64,000 bases of DNA from Pararge aegeria (taxonomy: Eukaryota > Arthropoda > Insecta > Lepidoptera > Nymphalidae), in contig NC_053183.1 in NCBI RefSeq assembly GCF_905163445.1, positions 3,844,001 through 3,908,000 of the forward strand, given 5' to 3'. The notes under the pieces are model-generated. The model ran no database searches. It had not been told where the DNA came from and saw nothing but the letters and a program-made list of their open reading frames with translations. The position numbers and the translations under genes were made by a program. This document shows, piece by piece, positions 42,469 to 53,254 of this stretch (its first letter is position 1; each line of letters starts with the position of its first letter).

Positions 42469-43897
42469 GTTAGTGAGTTTTCGGTACTGGGTATTTATTA
42501 AATTGCTTAGTAACTTTAACAGCAAACTCTTACTTAAATATATTATCACTAAAAGTTATCACTTCCAGACTAGCTAATCTAACATGATAAGACAATATTG
42601 TGAGATGGGAAATCGCAATTCAATACAAATAATTATTTAGATTTATTCACTAAGAAATACATAGAAGAAGAAGAAGAAGATAGTGAAAATAACAATATAT
42701 ATAAATATATACATACATAAATACCAACACAGTGTTAAATTTTTTTTTTGTGTCAAAAAGTGCCTCCTAACTCAGCTTTTAAAAACCGTCAGGGACTTAG
42801 AATGCTGAATGTCACCAGGGAGTGCATTCCATAGCATTGCCGCTTATACAGTAAAGGGCTCCAAATAACTGCTAGAGTTATATAGTTACTTAACTAACTT
42901 ATATATTTCACATATTTGTAGGAAGCAGACTGTTTACTGAATGATTGTAATTGATGAACAAATCATTGTAAAACCATCGCCAATGAACAGAGCAACATAA
43001 TGCAGGGCATGCAGAAATCACATCCTACAAAGTGCTGTCCTGTGTGCATTAACCTGTTGCGTAGGTGTTTAGCCACTTGTGTTTGTAAACAGTGATAACC
43101 ACACCCTTTAGAGCCAGCTCCTAATCAAACTGAAATGGGAGCATCTGGAAAAAAGATGTTTATCATTTTTTAAGATTTGAAAACATTCAAATGGATGCTT
43201 GTAACTTAATAATTTTTCAGGTGCTAAACCACCAAAGCGAGAATATGTTAATTACAAAGAACTTATGGAAAGAAAGAAACTGGAAAAACAGACAAAGGAT
43301 GATGAGAGGAAAATGATGATATCCAAAAGTATATTGAGTACAGGCACCAAGAAGAAAAAGAAAAGCGCAAATAATGATGTTGGGCATTTTTTGAGTAGTT
43401 ATGGAAAGGTATGGTATTATTTGCCTTTATCTTAAGGCACATTTTGGTGTGCATGCGTGTTTTATACTCTATATAAAAAAAAATTTTGATCTTTTGCTCT
43501 GTGAAAGATAAAAGAAATCTATCTCATGGGAACTGTTAATTCGACAAGGATTCAAAGTAGCCTGTGTGCTATTCCTACATGCCAAATTTCATCCAGATAA
43601 GTCCAGCCATTCTGGCATGATAGAGTAACAAACATCTGTCCATGAAAACTTTTCTAATATAAGTATAGATGATTATGTTTTTTTTAAATTTGAGGAGTAG
43701 TAATCTAGGTAGTTAGTACATTTGATATGAATTACAATTTATGTCTAAATACTGTGCCTGTCTTTATTTAAAGTGTGTTTGTTGAATATACATATACTAA
43801 AACTCTACATAATTTGTTACAGGTTCAGAAAAAAGATCTGAAAAAGGATGATAGTAAATTTAAAGGAAAGAAGAAAAAGAAACAAAAAATTATTTAA
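42213..43897 (+). CDS. C1orf131-like protein (DUF4602), three exons
   Basis: Exons 42213-42468, 43221-43408 and 43823-43897 (256+188+75 = 519 nt, 172 aa), with GTTAGT and GTATGG donors and TTTCAG/TTACAG acceptors, all in phase. The conserved block is KFGMSGFDTTKKEQAK followed across the first junction by LGAKPPKREYVNYKEL; this matches human C1orf131 (family LGA.PPK..YVNYK). The C-terminus is a polybasic tail (GKKKKKQK). Human C1orf131 is a structural component of the nucleolar small-subunit processome, so a role in 18S pre-rRNA processing is inferred. The AATAAA begins five bases after the stop. Head-to-head with SMYD, the two ATGs 1.19 kb apart. Confidence 0.87.
42735..42875 (-). mobile_element. 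LINE reverse-transcriptase end, minus strand
   Basis: In C1orf131-like intron 1. The minus strand reads AAMLWNALPGDIQHSKSL and TVFKS, the WNALP signature near the C-terminus of CR1/jockey-type reverse transcriptases; a stop interrupts it upstream. Confidence 0.6.
43221..43408 (+). CDS. C1orf131-like exon 2
   Basis: TTTTTCAG acceptor and AAG|GTATGG donor. Encodes GAKPPKREYVNYKELMERKK and a lysine-rich stretch. Confidence 0.88.
43470..43675 (+). mobile_element. Helitron- or RTE-like fragment in intron 2
   Basis: GCCAAATTTCATCCAGATAA, GTCCAGCCATTCTGGCATGA and TATAAGTATAGAT are common lepidopteran non-autonomous element phrases. Confidence 0.5.
43823..43897 (+). CDS. C1orf131-like exon 3
   Basis: TGTTACAG acceptor to TAA. 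Encodes VQKKDLKKDDSKFKGKKK and further basic residues; 25 codons. Confidence 0.8.
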   Translation, partial: VQKKDLKKDDSKFKGKKKKKQKII

Positions 43898-43901
43898 TTT
43901 C

Positions 43902-43907
43902 AATAAA
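43902..43907 (+). other. polyadenylation signal of the C1orf131-like gene
   Basis: AATAAA starts five bases after the stop codon, giving a very short 3'UTR if used. Confidence 0.55.
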
Positions 43908-45230
43908 AGTTTAGTAATTATTTTAGTTTTAATTTTTAATCTACAAACTGATATTTCAATAGGTAGGTAATTTTTCAAAAAAATTATCAATAATAGTCCA
44001 TCATGATGGCGAGAAATGGCTAGTGGAAAATAAAATATTGATGTTTCCACTGCATAATGACAGACAGCAGGATTATTTGAAGTGCATTCAGCGGTAATAT
44101 TAAACTATAAACATTGCATAGGAGGACCAAAACTTTTTCTCTTCATACAATAGTTTTGATCCTAGATGTATATGCATTCTAATTCGTTCAGGGCAGTGGC
44201 AGATAATATGAAGTGGTGTTTCCCCGCCTTTTCACAGTCACATATATTTGCATGACAGGATTATTGGGAATGCATCCGGAAGTAATATTAAACTGCATTG
44301 CTAGCGAGCACCAAAACCTTTTTTCACTCCAAAGAATATATTAATATTAATCTTAGTGCGAAATTTCATCAAGATTGGTGAAGTCAAGGTTGAGCCAAAC
44401 ATAGTTCCTAAGCAAACAGATAGACACTAGCAATCAACATTGTCAATCGTAAATGACAGTCCCGGGAACCTACTACCGTTTCACTTTGTTCCGTAACCTA
44501 CCTATTAATATTTTCGTTCATTATTTGTGATAAGGAATGAAAAGTACGAAAAAAATTGTCAATAGTAGTAATATTAAAAATAGAAGTAGTATTGATAAGT
44601 ATTATACTATTATACACACACAATTTTATATACTATCACCTCAGTACAGACTGCTAATTTTCCCCTGCCTCGTTCGTTCTAAGTTCGTTTTCCGTGTAAC
44701 GCCAAGAAGTGTTAGCTATTGGATAAAAAGTTGTCAGTAGGTACCAGCACGAAGTTACTAATTTTGCGGAGTCGTCGGCACGTCGTTAGTCAAGATTATT
44801 ATAACTATATCAAAGCACTAACTCACTTTGGGGAAGCGTGGTATGCTATGCTCTAAAACCTTCTCTCCTAATAAGACTATTTTAGTAGGATGTTTGTTGG
44901 TCGATTGAATGTACCTCTGGCGATTTGTGGAAGTAGAAAATGGTAATTTTTTTGTGTTGAAACTATCAAAGAATTCCTTTCGGATAGTTTATGAAGGAAG
45001 CCAACTGGTCAACGGAAAGGATCAAATGAAAATACCACGCAAGTTTGTAATTTCAAATTATTATATATTTATTCAAATTTTTGTATAATTATTAAAATAT
45101 TTACAGCACACATTCTAAACATAAATATAATTAATATTATGCAGGCAAGTTCGTCTTTTTTTATTTTTTACAATAAATAAAATTAAAATTAATAAGTAAA
45201 TTATAATAAAAGGTACATTAAACAATAACA
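43908..45230. other. no gene; diverged duplication at 44055-44345
   Basis: AGCAGGATTATTTGAAGTGC (44066) and TGACAGGATTATTGGGAATG (44255) start two similar units, each followed by GTAATATTAAACT and GACCAAAA/GCACCAAAA. TTTCATCAAGATTGGTGAAG at 44367 looks transposon-derived. Confidence 0.5.
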
Positions 45231-45236
45231 TTTATT
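45231..45236 (-). other. candidate polyadenylation signal for the 1,074-aa gene
   Basis: AATAAA on the minus strand begins about five bases after the stop; a second one lies at 45068-45073. Which is used cannot be told from sequence alone. Confidence 0.4.
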
Positions 45237-45240
45237 GTGT

Positions 45241-48200
45241 TTATACATAAGGCTCAAAATATTTAATTGCAGTCGTCATAGGTTTCTCGTTGATTTTGTT
45301 CGTTGCGATGGGATTTTTGACTCTCATTTTAATGTCCTTGGGTTTCAATACATTCTTATGATTGGCACTAGGGGGCCTTAAACCAAGGTAGTTTTTGTTA
45401 GGCGAAAATATAGATTTAGAACTAAGACCAGACGTCTCCAGGAAGAAATCAAAAGTTCCTTTAGTTCTCTTCAAATTTGCATCGGCATTATTATTAAGAA
45501 TCGTTCTAGGTTCGCATTTAACCGTATTATACGATCCGCTATTACTCCCTGAGGAGTTACTGGACTCAATATCAGAGTTCCTAACTGATTCAGTCTCAAC
45601 GTTTTCTATATTCGATAAGAGATCAGGTTTATTGGATAGCTTCGCGTTTTTTGACAGCACTTTGTTCACATTTTCGTTACACTCATGAAATGTATCACTG
45701 TTTTCGTTGTTATTATTGTTGTTGCCTGCATTATGCTGAACGTTTTTTTCAGGTATTGCGGTCAGTTGTTCTGTCACTACGTCAGACAATGAACCATCGC
45801 TGCTCCCAGAGCTTATGCGATATTCCTCCGCTACAATACTCCCTAGTTCATCATCTATTTTGAATTCCTCAAAATCTTGCGACAGATCAAATTTGTCTAT
45901 ATCGTCTAAATATTCAGCTTTCCGGGGCTCCGGAATGTTTTTTGCAGGCACTTGATTGAATTGATTATCCAATTCCGTCAAGTTAATCTGTTTGCTCCCA
46001 GTTTTAGCGCCTTTGTTTATCTCTGAGAGAATTGAAGATACAGTATTTCCCATTTGAATTGAACCTCTAGGATCCAGTTTTGGTTGTAGTACATGCATGC
46101 TAAAATTTGCCAAGTAACTTTCAGTCGTTTGATTAAAAGGACGGTGTTCTTCGTTCGGCTTCTCATCTTCGTCCGGAATAATGATTTCAGTGACGTGAGG
46201 AAGTTTCGGTATGTCCTTGTCACTTATTTTATTCTGTATTCTAGGCAAAGATACTACCTTAGCCACACTGTTCCTTTGACTCGTTATGTGAATTGGGTAC
46301 TGTTCATTATGAATCTCAACTGTTGGCTGCGTTAGTAATATTTCCCGTTTACCATTACTGACTACTGGAACATTTATCTCAGAAATGGAACAGTAGTCCG
46401 GTTCAATATTTTTTAAAGTGGCCACTTGCCCCACGTTTCTCGTCTTAACATCTGCAACCCGTTGATTAGCCGCAACGGCGTCAGAGTCTAATGGCTCTAT
46501 CGCTGGTCTGACAGAGTTCTCAGCTTTCCATTTAGCTGACAAATTCTTTGGTTTAGGCGGCAGTGCAGGAGGAGTTCGTGGCACTTTTCGTTTGTTAAAT
46601 ATTTTCATAGAACCAAGATTTGAATCCAATTTTGGATCTATTGTATTCATAAGGTGGCGACTTTCAATATTTGCAGCAATATTTTTGACTATAGAGCCTT
46701 TTATTTTAGGAACAGTTGATCTTTCGGAATTTAGAACCATTCTTGGAACCGGTGAAGGCTTCTGCTCCGCACTTTTAGTTATTATAGGTTCATATTCATT
46801 ACTATAAATGCTTTGTATCTCATATTGGAAGCCTTGTGCAGTGTTAGGTACCTCGTAACTATGCTCTGAAGCAGTTTCTAGACTGAATTTGACTATCTTG
46901 TTAGCTCTTTTGTCTGATCTTGGTAATGTATGATTATTACCAATATTGGCTCGAATCTTATCATCGTATGAGATGCTGTTTAATGTAGAAAACTGCACCC
47001 GCTTCGTTGTTGCCTTAGGACTTGGACTTGGCGTTTCACTTGACTTGGAATTATCATTGCTACTATCGTCTAAAGAATTTTGAAGTAGTATCTGATTAAC
47101 GCATTCCAATACTGGATTATTTTTATATATTTCATTAGGCGGAGTATCATCAGCATCGCTAGTACTGGCATACCAATTTTCATTAACTTCTGCAGCAGCT
47201 ATGTCCTTATCGTGTGTGTTATTATTCTTATCATCAAAACTAGAATTTAATTTATCAATGATACTGTTTTTAAGTATGTTGTTGCAAAGAACTTCATTTT
47301 TGGCTGATATAACTTCAGCATTAAGAATTCCATTTTTAAGACCCACCATTAAAATATCATCGGTGGATTTAGATTGTGCATTATTAAGCGACACTCTTTG
47401 GTCTAGACAGTCATTTTCTTGTTCTGGATCGCTTACATTGCAATACCAAGGTTTTTCTTCACCTTCGTCACTTAGTACTTTACTAAGAAAGATTTGCCGG
47501 TTGGCTTTAATTTCATCAGAGGCTTGCCTTTTAATTCCACGGATCCTTTCCATTTTTGTGGAGTAAGTTCTATCTGAGTCACTTTGAGTATTTTCGGAAT
47601 CTTTCTTAGCAGCTTCTCCAATCAGCTGATCTATTTTCATTGATGCTCTTCGTATGTCATTTGCTATTTGGTTAGCTGTAATGTCGGTATCTTCGTGATT
47701 AACTTGAAAAGGCATACTGATACATTCTTCCGCGCTACTGCTGTTTACTTGGTTGTTGTAAACATTCTTTTGTAAATTATCATTGTTCTTACCATTACTC
47801 TTCCTTCCCGAGTATTTCCTAGATCTCCTAAATACATCTCTTCTGACAAATACTTGTTTATTTTTAATGAAGGTTCCTTTGCTACTCACGCTTGCAGTAT
47901 TTCCCTCTTCGCTAGAACTAGAGTTCCCATAAACAATGTCGTTCTTCGGCAATTGGAAGCTTTTACTTAACCTAGTATTCTTTTGGAACGCCGGTGTTGC
48001 TTTTCTCTCCCGATAGCTACAACTACGTACAAAACTGTTTTGAAATCTAGAATCCGTGCTCTCTAAGCTCTGAAACTCTGGATCTGTTTCAATGTTGGTT
48101 TGTTCGCTAGTAAACCCGAGAATTTGCTGGCAGTTGCTGCAATATGACTTCCGAGCTTTTAGTTTCACGATTTCTTCCTGTTGAGACTTTATTATTTTTT

Positions 48201-48465
48201 CTTTTTGCTTCAGTGAGACATTGATTTGCTTTTTCTCTCTACTCAGCCGTGATTCTAGCAAAACTAACGATCGAAGCACAATCGCTAGCTGGTCTTGTCT
48301 GAGGCGTCTTTCCTGTATAGCCTCTTTGTCTCGCGCGGCGAGTGCCTGACTAGCTTCGACTAACTGGTGTCTCTGTTTCAAGACTGATTCAGATTGCTGC
48401 TGTAGAGCGCTCCTCACCGCGTCCAGCTCCCGTCTTAGCTCCATCGCTTCTGAGCTGCTATCCAT
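45241..48465 (-). CDS. unrecognised 1,074-aa coiled-coil protein
   Basis: One uninterrupted 3,225-nt exon from ATG 48465 to TAA 45241. Residues about 8-105 form a long charged coiled coil (MELRRELDAVRSALQQ ... LLESRLSREKKQI), ending in YCSNCQQ with a CxxC at 109/112. The remainder is Ser/Asn/Lys/Glu-rich and looks disordered. It contains RTPPALPPKPKNL near residue 630, a class of proline-rich SH3 ligand, and a run of asparagines near 918. No signal peptide or membrane segment is seen. A pyrimidine-rich TTTCTTTCCAG sits directly before the ATG, so the exon follows an intron and the true start may be here or in an unseen upstream exon. I do not recognise the family. A cytoskeletal or scaffold role would fit the layout but is only inference. 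Confidence 0.85.
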   Translation of the reverse strand: MDSSSEAMELRRELDAVRSALQQQSESVLKQRHQLVEASQALAARDKEAIQERRLRQDQLAIVLRSLVLLESRLSREKKQINVSLKQKEKIIKSQQEEIVKLKARKSYCSNCQQILGFTSEQTNIETDPEFQSLESTDSRFQNSFVRSCSYRERKATPAFQKNTRLSKSFQLPKNDIVYGNSSSSEEGNTASVSSKGTFIKNKQVFVRRDVFRRSRKYSGRKSNGKNNDNLQKNVYNNQVNSSSAEECISMPFQVNHEDTDITANQIANDIRRASMKIDQLIGEAAKKDSENTQSDSDRTYSTKMERIRGIKRQASDEIKANRQIFLSKVLSDEGEEKPWYCNVSDPEQENDCLDQRVSLNNAQSKSTDDILMVGLKNGILNAEVISAKNEVLCNNILKNSIIDKLNSSFDDKNNNTHDKDIAAAEVNENWYASTSDADDTPPNEIYKNNPVLECVNQILLQNSLDDSSNDNSKSSETPSPSPKATTKRVQFSTLNSISYDDKIRANIGNNHTLPRSDKRANKIVKFSLETASEHSYEVPNTAQGFQYEIQSIYSNEYEPIITKSAEQKPSPVPRMVLNSERSTVPKIKGSIVKNIAANIESRHLMNTIDPKLDSNLGSMKIFNKRKVPRTPPALPPKPKNLSAKWKAENSVRPAIEPLDSDAVAANQRVADVKTRNVGQVATLKNIEPDYCSISEINVPVVSNGKREILLTQPTVEIHNEQYPIHITSQRNSVAKVVSLPRIQNKISDKDIPKLPHVTEIIIPDEDEKPNEEHRPFNQTTESYLANFSMHVLQPKLDPRGSIQMGNTVSSILSEINKGAKTGSKQINLTELDNQFNQVPAKNIPEPRKAEYLDDIDKFDLSQDFEEFKIDDELGSIVAEEYRISSGSSDGSLSDVVTEQLTAIPEKNVQHNAGNNNNNNENSDTFHECNENVNKVLSKNAKLSNKPDLLSNIENVETESVRNSDIESSNSSGSNSGSYNTVKCEPRTILNNNADANLKRTKGTFDFFLETSGLSSKSIFSPNKNYLGLRPPSANHKNVLKPKDIKMRVKNPIATNKINEKPMTTAIKYFEPYV

Positions 48466-48949
48466 CTGGAAAGAAAAAAAAGTTGGTTAGTAAAAGAAAT
48501 CGCGTTATTTTTGTCTTCATTTACTAATTCGCTTTGTAAAGATTTCGTTTGGCTGGATTTGTTGTTCCCTAATAAAACGTAGACTATTAGAGTATCTTAA
48601 ACGAACGGTCTCTATGCAAAATAAATAACACATAGAGCCACTGCTGATTGATAGACGAAACAACACGACACAACATATTTTCAAATTCCAAATTGTTGGA
48701 AGGTATTGTTTTTGGCAAAATCTTTATCCCGCAGAATAGCCATGTAGCTATGGTTGCTGCAATTTCCACGCTGGCCACGAGACATATGACGTTGCGCGCA
48801 TTTGCGAAAAAAAATAACAATATAGCGGCAGTATGGCGCCATTTTGAAATGTTTAAATTCGTACAATGATTTGCAGTCGCGTTTTCATTGTGCGTCAAGG
48901 AGTTCCGCAGTGTTCTTGCATCTATAAAATTATTTTCAATTCATGACTA
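48466..48949. promoter_or_regulatory. 5' flank / intron of the 1,074-aa gene
   Basis: Acceptor TTTCTTTCCAG ends at 48466. The block at 48760-48850 (CACGCTGGCCACGAG, GCGCGCATTTGCG, GCGGCAGTATGGCGCCATTT) is G+C-richer and is the likeliest promoter or 5' non-coding exon. Confidence 0.35.
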
Positions 48950-49289
48950 TCTATACTTCTATATCTACTTCTTTTTGTTTTTACAAAGTAGCCTCCGAAA
49001 CTACTGGACCGATTTTGACCATTTTTTTTAACGAAAAAAGCGAAATTATCATGAATTACCTAAAATAGGCTAGATACATATTTTTAATTAAGAGATCCAT
49101 AAGAAAAGTGCAAAAATGCAACAAAAAGTAGCAAATTTTTTTTTTTTTGGCGCGCGCTTTGAAAGCCTTTAAATATAAAAGTTATGAACGACATGATTTA
49201 AATATCTACCAAAGTAAAGTAAGTCAAATTATTACCTACAAAAAATCTAATGTAAATAACTAACGCGGACGAAGTCGCAGGCAAAAGCT
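48950..49289 (+). mobile_element. Helitron, 3' end cut by LINE-A
   Basis: Starts TCTATACTTCTATAT; has CCTCCGAAACTACTGGACCG and ends GCGGACGAAGTCGCAGGCAA then AAGCTA, where LINE-A begins. Confidence 0.65.
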
Positions 49290-50240
49290 AAAGTCAAAGT
49301 CAAAGTCAAAAATATCTTTATTCAAGTAGGCCCACAGTTGGCACTTTTGATGCGTACATAAGAACCACACGGTAGTGAGAAGATGGAGATAACCACATTC
49401 GTAAACTTAAAACTAAAGCTACGAGGGTTCCAAACGCGTCCTGGTCTAAGAAGAAGCCCACAACAAACTTAGCCGGGTGTTTTTTTTTGTTATCACCATC
49501 TCACAATGTCATTTTAAATTATTAGAAGAGCAACCTGGTTAGAGCAATAATTTACACCCAAGCTTTTTTATCGTTTACGTAGTCCTTTATACTATAATAG
49601 GACTTTTCTATAAGCTTACGTTTAATACAAACTTTGAACTTTTTAAGAGACATCTCCAAGATGACAATTGGTAGTTTATTGTAGAATTGTATGCAATTTC
49701 CTTTAAACGAATTATGAATTTTTTGTAACCTAGTATATTGCACTGTAAGTTTATTCTTACTTCTAATGTTTAAATTATTGCAGTCACATTTTTTCTTAAA
49801 TTTAGAAATGTTTTTATGAACGTACATTAAGTTTTCAAATATGTACTGCCTATACACTGTCATTATTTTAAAATATTTAAATTTATCTCTCAAGGACTCT
49901 CTCGGACCCATTTTGTAGATAGAACGAACAGCCCTCTTCTGCAGCACGAAAATATTGCTAATATCAGCATTACCCCAAAGTAAAATTCCATATGACATAA
50001 TGCTGTGAAAGTAACTAAAATAACCAGTCTCGCAGTTTCTACGTCGGTCATATGGCGTATCTTCTTTACCGCATAGGCAGCAGAACTAAGCCTGTTCGAT
50101 AAATTATTTACATGAGGGCCCCATTGAAGTTTAGAATCTAACGTTATTCCTAGAAAAACTGTCGTATCCTCCAGTTTCAGTTCCTCATTATTAAGTAGTA
50201 CAGTGGTTTTCACGTGTTTAACATTAGTTAAAGTGAATTG
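49290..50240 (-). mobile_element. LINE-A, 5'-truncated, with reverse-transcriptase C-terminal part
   Basis: The longest LINE in the window. Minus-strand frame 50213-50010 encodes LEDTTVFLGITLDSKLQWGP and HVNNLSNRLSSAAYAVKKIR; after a frameshift near 50000 the frame 49998-49552 continues SYGILLWGNADISNIFVLQK, RAVRSIYKMGPRESLRDKF and FYNKLPIVI. FLGI.LD..L.W and SYGI..WG..... are hallmarks of jockey/CR1-group non-LTR reverse transcriptases after the catalytic YADD, which is missing here. The 3' region (to 49290) is the LINE-A tail ending in GACTTTGACTTTGACTTT on the minus strand. Inactive. Confidence 0.85.
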
Positions 50241-50516
50241 CTATAGTAGTACATAGTGAGGGAAATATGAATGCTTAGCATCAGAAGGATACCGAACGGC
50301 ATAAAAGACTGAAGACATTTCAATAGACCACGCACAAGTGAAACGAAATGTCAAGACCGAGAGTAGCACGCTTTTGGCCAGCAAAACATAAAAGACCACC
50401 TTGTATGTCAAGTGGTTAAATATACTGGTTTCTCCTCTTGACATTGTCTGCGTAGTGTTTAACATAAATGTGCGCTGAATGTCTTTAATGCTACTTCTAA
50501 TTTGACGTTCCAAAAG

Positions 50517-50850
50517 TGCTTATTAACTAGGCATACTTGAAATAAATGAATTTTGAATTTCGCCCGAGTCTAATTTCGATTTTGTTTGAGATTAATAAAT
50601 TCTGAGTTTAGCGAGATCTAACAAACTAGGATAAAATTCAGCCATTATTGCAAAATTCAAAATTAATTTATTTCAAGTAGGCCTAATTAATAAGCACTTT
50701 TGAAACGTCAAGTCGGTCTGTTTGTAGTGACTCTACCACCGGTTCGGAAGGCAGAGTCCACTGAGAAGAGCCGGCAAGAAACTCAGCAGATTGCTCTTTT
50801 CCAACATCATTTTAAAGTTTAACAATCTTTAGAATTTTTCTGTTTTGTGA
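50517..50850. mobile_element. two LINE-B 3' ends in opposite orientation
   Basis: 50524-50565 (plus): CATACTTGAAATAAATGAAT then TTTGAATTT. 50649-50850 (minus): AAATTCAAAATTAATTTATT, GAAACGTCAAGTCGGTCTGT, CACCGGTTCGGAAGGCAGAG. Confidence 0.65.
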
Positions 50851-51137
50851 TAGATGAGAGCGGAGTGGCCATTGGATTGCATGCAGTGGATTATGTCCAA
50901 AAATAATGAAAACGCCCCGGGCACATCTCACTTAACACCGGCGAAATGATAAAAGCTCACGAACTTTCCCATTTTCTCCATTTCATGGTTAAACGTTTTG
51001 AACATTAGAGGTAAAATAATTACTGTCAACTGCTAAATAGAATGAAGTGACAAACCGCCTGTTGGAGAAACACTCTACTTTTCTTTATGGTTTCTGTATT
51101 TTCTTAATTATCTGCCTAAATATCAATCTCAATCTCA

Positions 51138-51554
51138 TATGGAGGGTAGAGGTAAGGAGAGTCATCTGTGTATATGAAAAAGTGTCGTCAAAATGTATTA
51201 AATTAGGATGGCGCCACATTTGCATCAGGGTAACTCTTAAAAGAAGCGCCAAATATAATTATTGCTAGAGTAGGCTTGAAAAATAAACAAGGAAGTAAGG
51301 TTATATTTACCACAATATTTTGTACAACGTAAGTTGTTGAAATTCTCAATAATTAACTACTTTAGTCGATATGACATTAAATTTTTTAACTCGGCATACT
51401 TCAATTCATCTACGATTGCTACATTCATACCATACCCTGTGCATCCACCAGCGCCATTGTGGAGGATTTTTGAACTGTTATTTAGCGCAACAACTGGACA
51501 CTTTTTCAACTTTTCTCCCATATAAGATGACTCTCCTTACCTCTACCCTCCATA
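51138..51554. mobile_element. TIR element (MITE) copy 1, 417 bp, 8-bp target duplication
   Basis: Both ends read TATGGAGGGTAGAGGTAAGG inward. Directly flanked by CAATCTCA on each side (51130-51137 and 51555-51562). An inverted near-identical copy lies at 57232-57650. An 8-bp duplication fits hAT or P superfamily elements. No transposase. Confidence 0.9.
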
Positions 51555-51794
51555 CAATCTCACTACGCTCAGTCGCAACCATTTTGTTTTTGCCGCATTT
51601 GAGTGCAATTAATAGGTTTAGTTGTGACATAGTTTAATTTCAGATTTTTTTAATTTCCATCTTTTTCTCCTTTTTGTATTAATTACTGAACAAATAAATT
51701 TGTTTTCTTACTTTCAATTGTCAATCATCATGGATATAACTTGAAAAATTACGAACTTTCATACAAACTTTTCTGCCTTTAAAAATTTAATTTC

Positions 51795-52036
51795 GCCTGA
51801 GCGGTGATAGGCCAGTGGGTAGGATTTCACGTCACTTTCGGGGGACAGAGTTTAATTCCCAGCACGCCTTTCTAACTTTTCCAGTTATGCGTTTAAAGCA
51901 ATTAAAACATAACTTGCTTCAAGGGTGAAGCTAAAACATCGTGAGGAAACCTGCATGCCTGAGAGTGCCCCATAATGTTATCAAAGGTGGTGCACCTTTG
52001 AGACCCGGCGTTGTAGTCGGTAGTATGATGATGTCT
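51795..52036 (+). mobile_element. SINE-B
   Basis: GAGCGGTGATAGGCCAGTGG head, GGGACAGAGTTTAATTCCCAGC B box (degraded), AACATCGTGAGGAAACCTGC body, GATGATG end. Confidence 0.82.
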
Positions 52037-52072
52037 AAAGGCATTTCTATAAAATATTAAATTATTATAACT

Positions 52073-52126
52073 CGGTATTCTCTGGAAGTATTTTAATAAT
52101 TTTTAAAATACTTCCAGGGAATACCG
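52073..52126. repeat. 23-bp hairpin
   Basis: CGGTATTCTCTGGAAGTATT and TTA (52073-52095) pairs with 52104-52126 across an 8-base loop; the only deviation is one T opposite G, a wobble pair in RNA. Confidence 0.88.
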
Positions 52127-52699
52127 CGCTGGATCAAACTTCAGCTTTATTATAAGTAGGTACGTACTTTTTCATAAAATAGAAAGATAGATAGGTATGT
52201 AACAGAAGATTGAATTTTATGATGATCGGCGTAATAAACAAACTGTAGATGCCGATATTTAATGTCTAACGTCCGTCACAGTTTCGATAAGGGGGTCAAC
52301 GGTATCAGGAAACTGTTATCGAGAGCGGCAATAAAGCATTTATTTTAAGAATTGACGGCTTAGATTGTTAAGTTGAATGAGCCCAATTTTTAATGATAAC
52401 AGGTTTGTGTTATTTACTGTCACCAAACTATAACATCCGATTGCACTCTGTGGGTGGTAACCCTAGACCATATCATTCCTGCTGGCATTTTGTTTGGGAT
52501 AGCGTAAGGAATTGTACTTATATTATCAACTAGTTGTACCCTACCACTCTTCGCTGTGGCACATTTTTATGGAATGGTTGAGAAATGAGAAACAAAACAA
52601 AGAATACATTACATATGTCAGCGAGTGTTTTTCTCGCTTTCGGCAGATGGTGCGGTCACTGGTACACCGATCGTTAAAGAAAACTGTACTGTCGCGGAT
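52127..52699. other. no gene or repeat recognised
   Basis: Nothing recognised. Confidence 0.45.
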
Positions 52700-52930
52700 A
52701 TGTGGCTGATGCAAAAATAGATAAAAACAATCCTTAATTCGGATTATGTATCATGCTAAAATTTCAGCTCGATCGGTGCAGAACTTTGAGTTTTTGAAGC
52801 GTACACAAACCAACATAACATTATTACATATATAGATATTATTAACCCTTTACCAGACCACTGCAACGATTGGGTCTCCTTTCAGACTAAGAAAGGGTCT
52901 AAACCGTAATCGACCACGTTGGCCATGTGT
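52700..52930. mobile_element. transposon-like fragments
   Basis: 52740-52830 (CATGCTAAAATTTCAGCTCG, ATCGGTGCAGAACTTTGAG) resembles the 3' part of a non-LTR element. 52848-52930 (CCAGACCACTGCAACGATTG ... GACCACGTTGGCC) resembles a SINE tail on the minus strand. Confidence 0.4.
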
Positions 52931-53254
52931 TTATCGACACGCATAAATTTAGCATGCATGTAGCCTTTGACTTGGAGAACATAGGAGGCATAGGCTTTTG
53001 TTCCGATTCCTTAAGTAGTTCTCGAGGAAAAATTTAAAATTGTTAACGAGCGGAGCTTTAGACCCAATTCTAAAGTCCACGCAGACGAACGAAGTCGCGG
53101 GCAGAAGATAGTTATTTATAAAAAAACTCGTTGCAACAACTTTTACTTAATTTACTTTTTAATCTTTTATGGCTTATGACTTTAGTAATAAAGTTAATAC
53201 GTAATTATTATTTATAAATATTAGGTACGCGGGTAAAACTAGTTTTTGCTTGCT

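Noticed and set aside
42191..42549. Two minus-strand frames of 83-84 codons
   Set aside because: Antisense to exon 1 of the C1orf131-like gene, whose reading frame is conserved and splices correctly.
45395..47566. Several plus-strand frames of 66-121 codons
   Set aside because: Antisense shadows of the 1,074-aa coding exon.
50241..50513. 90-codon minus-strand frame just upstream of LINE-A as the LINE's 5' coding part
   Set aside because: It shows no reverse-transcriptase motif and does not join the LINE frame; left unassigned.
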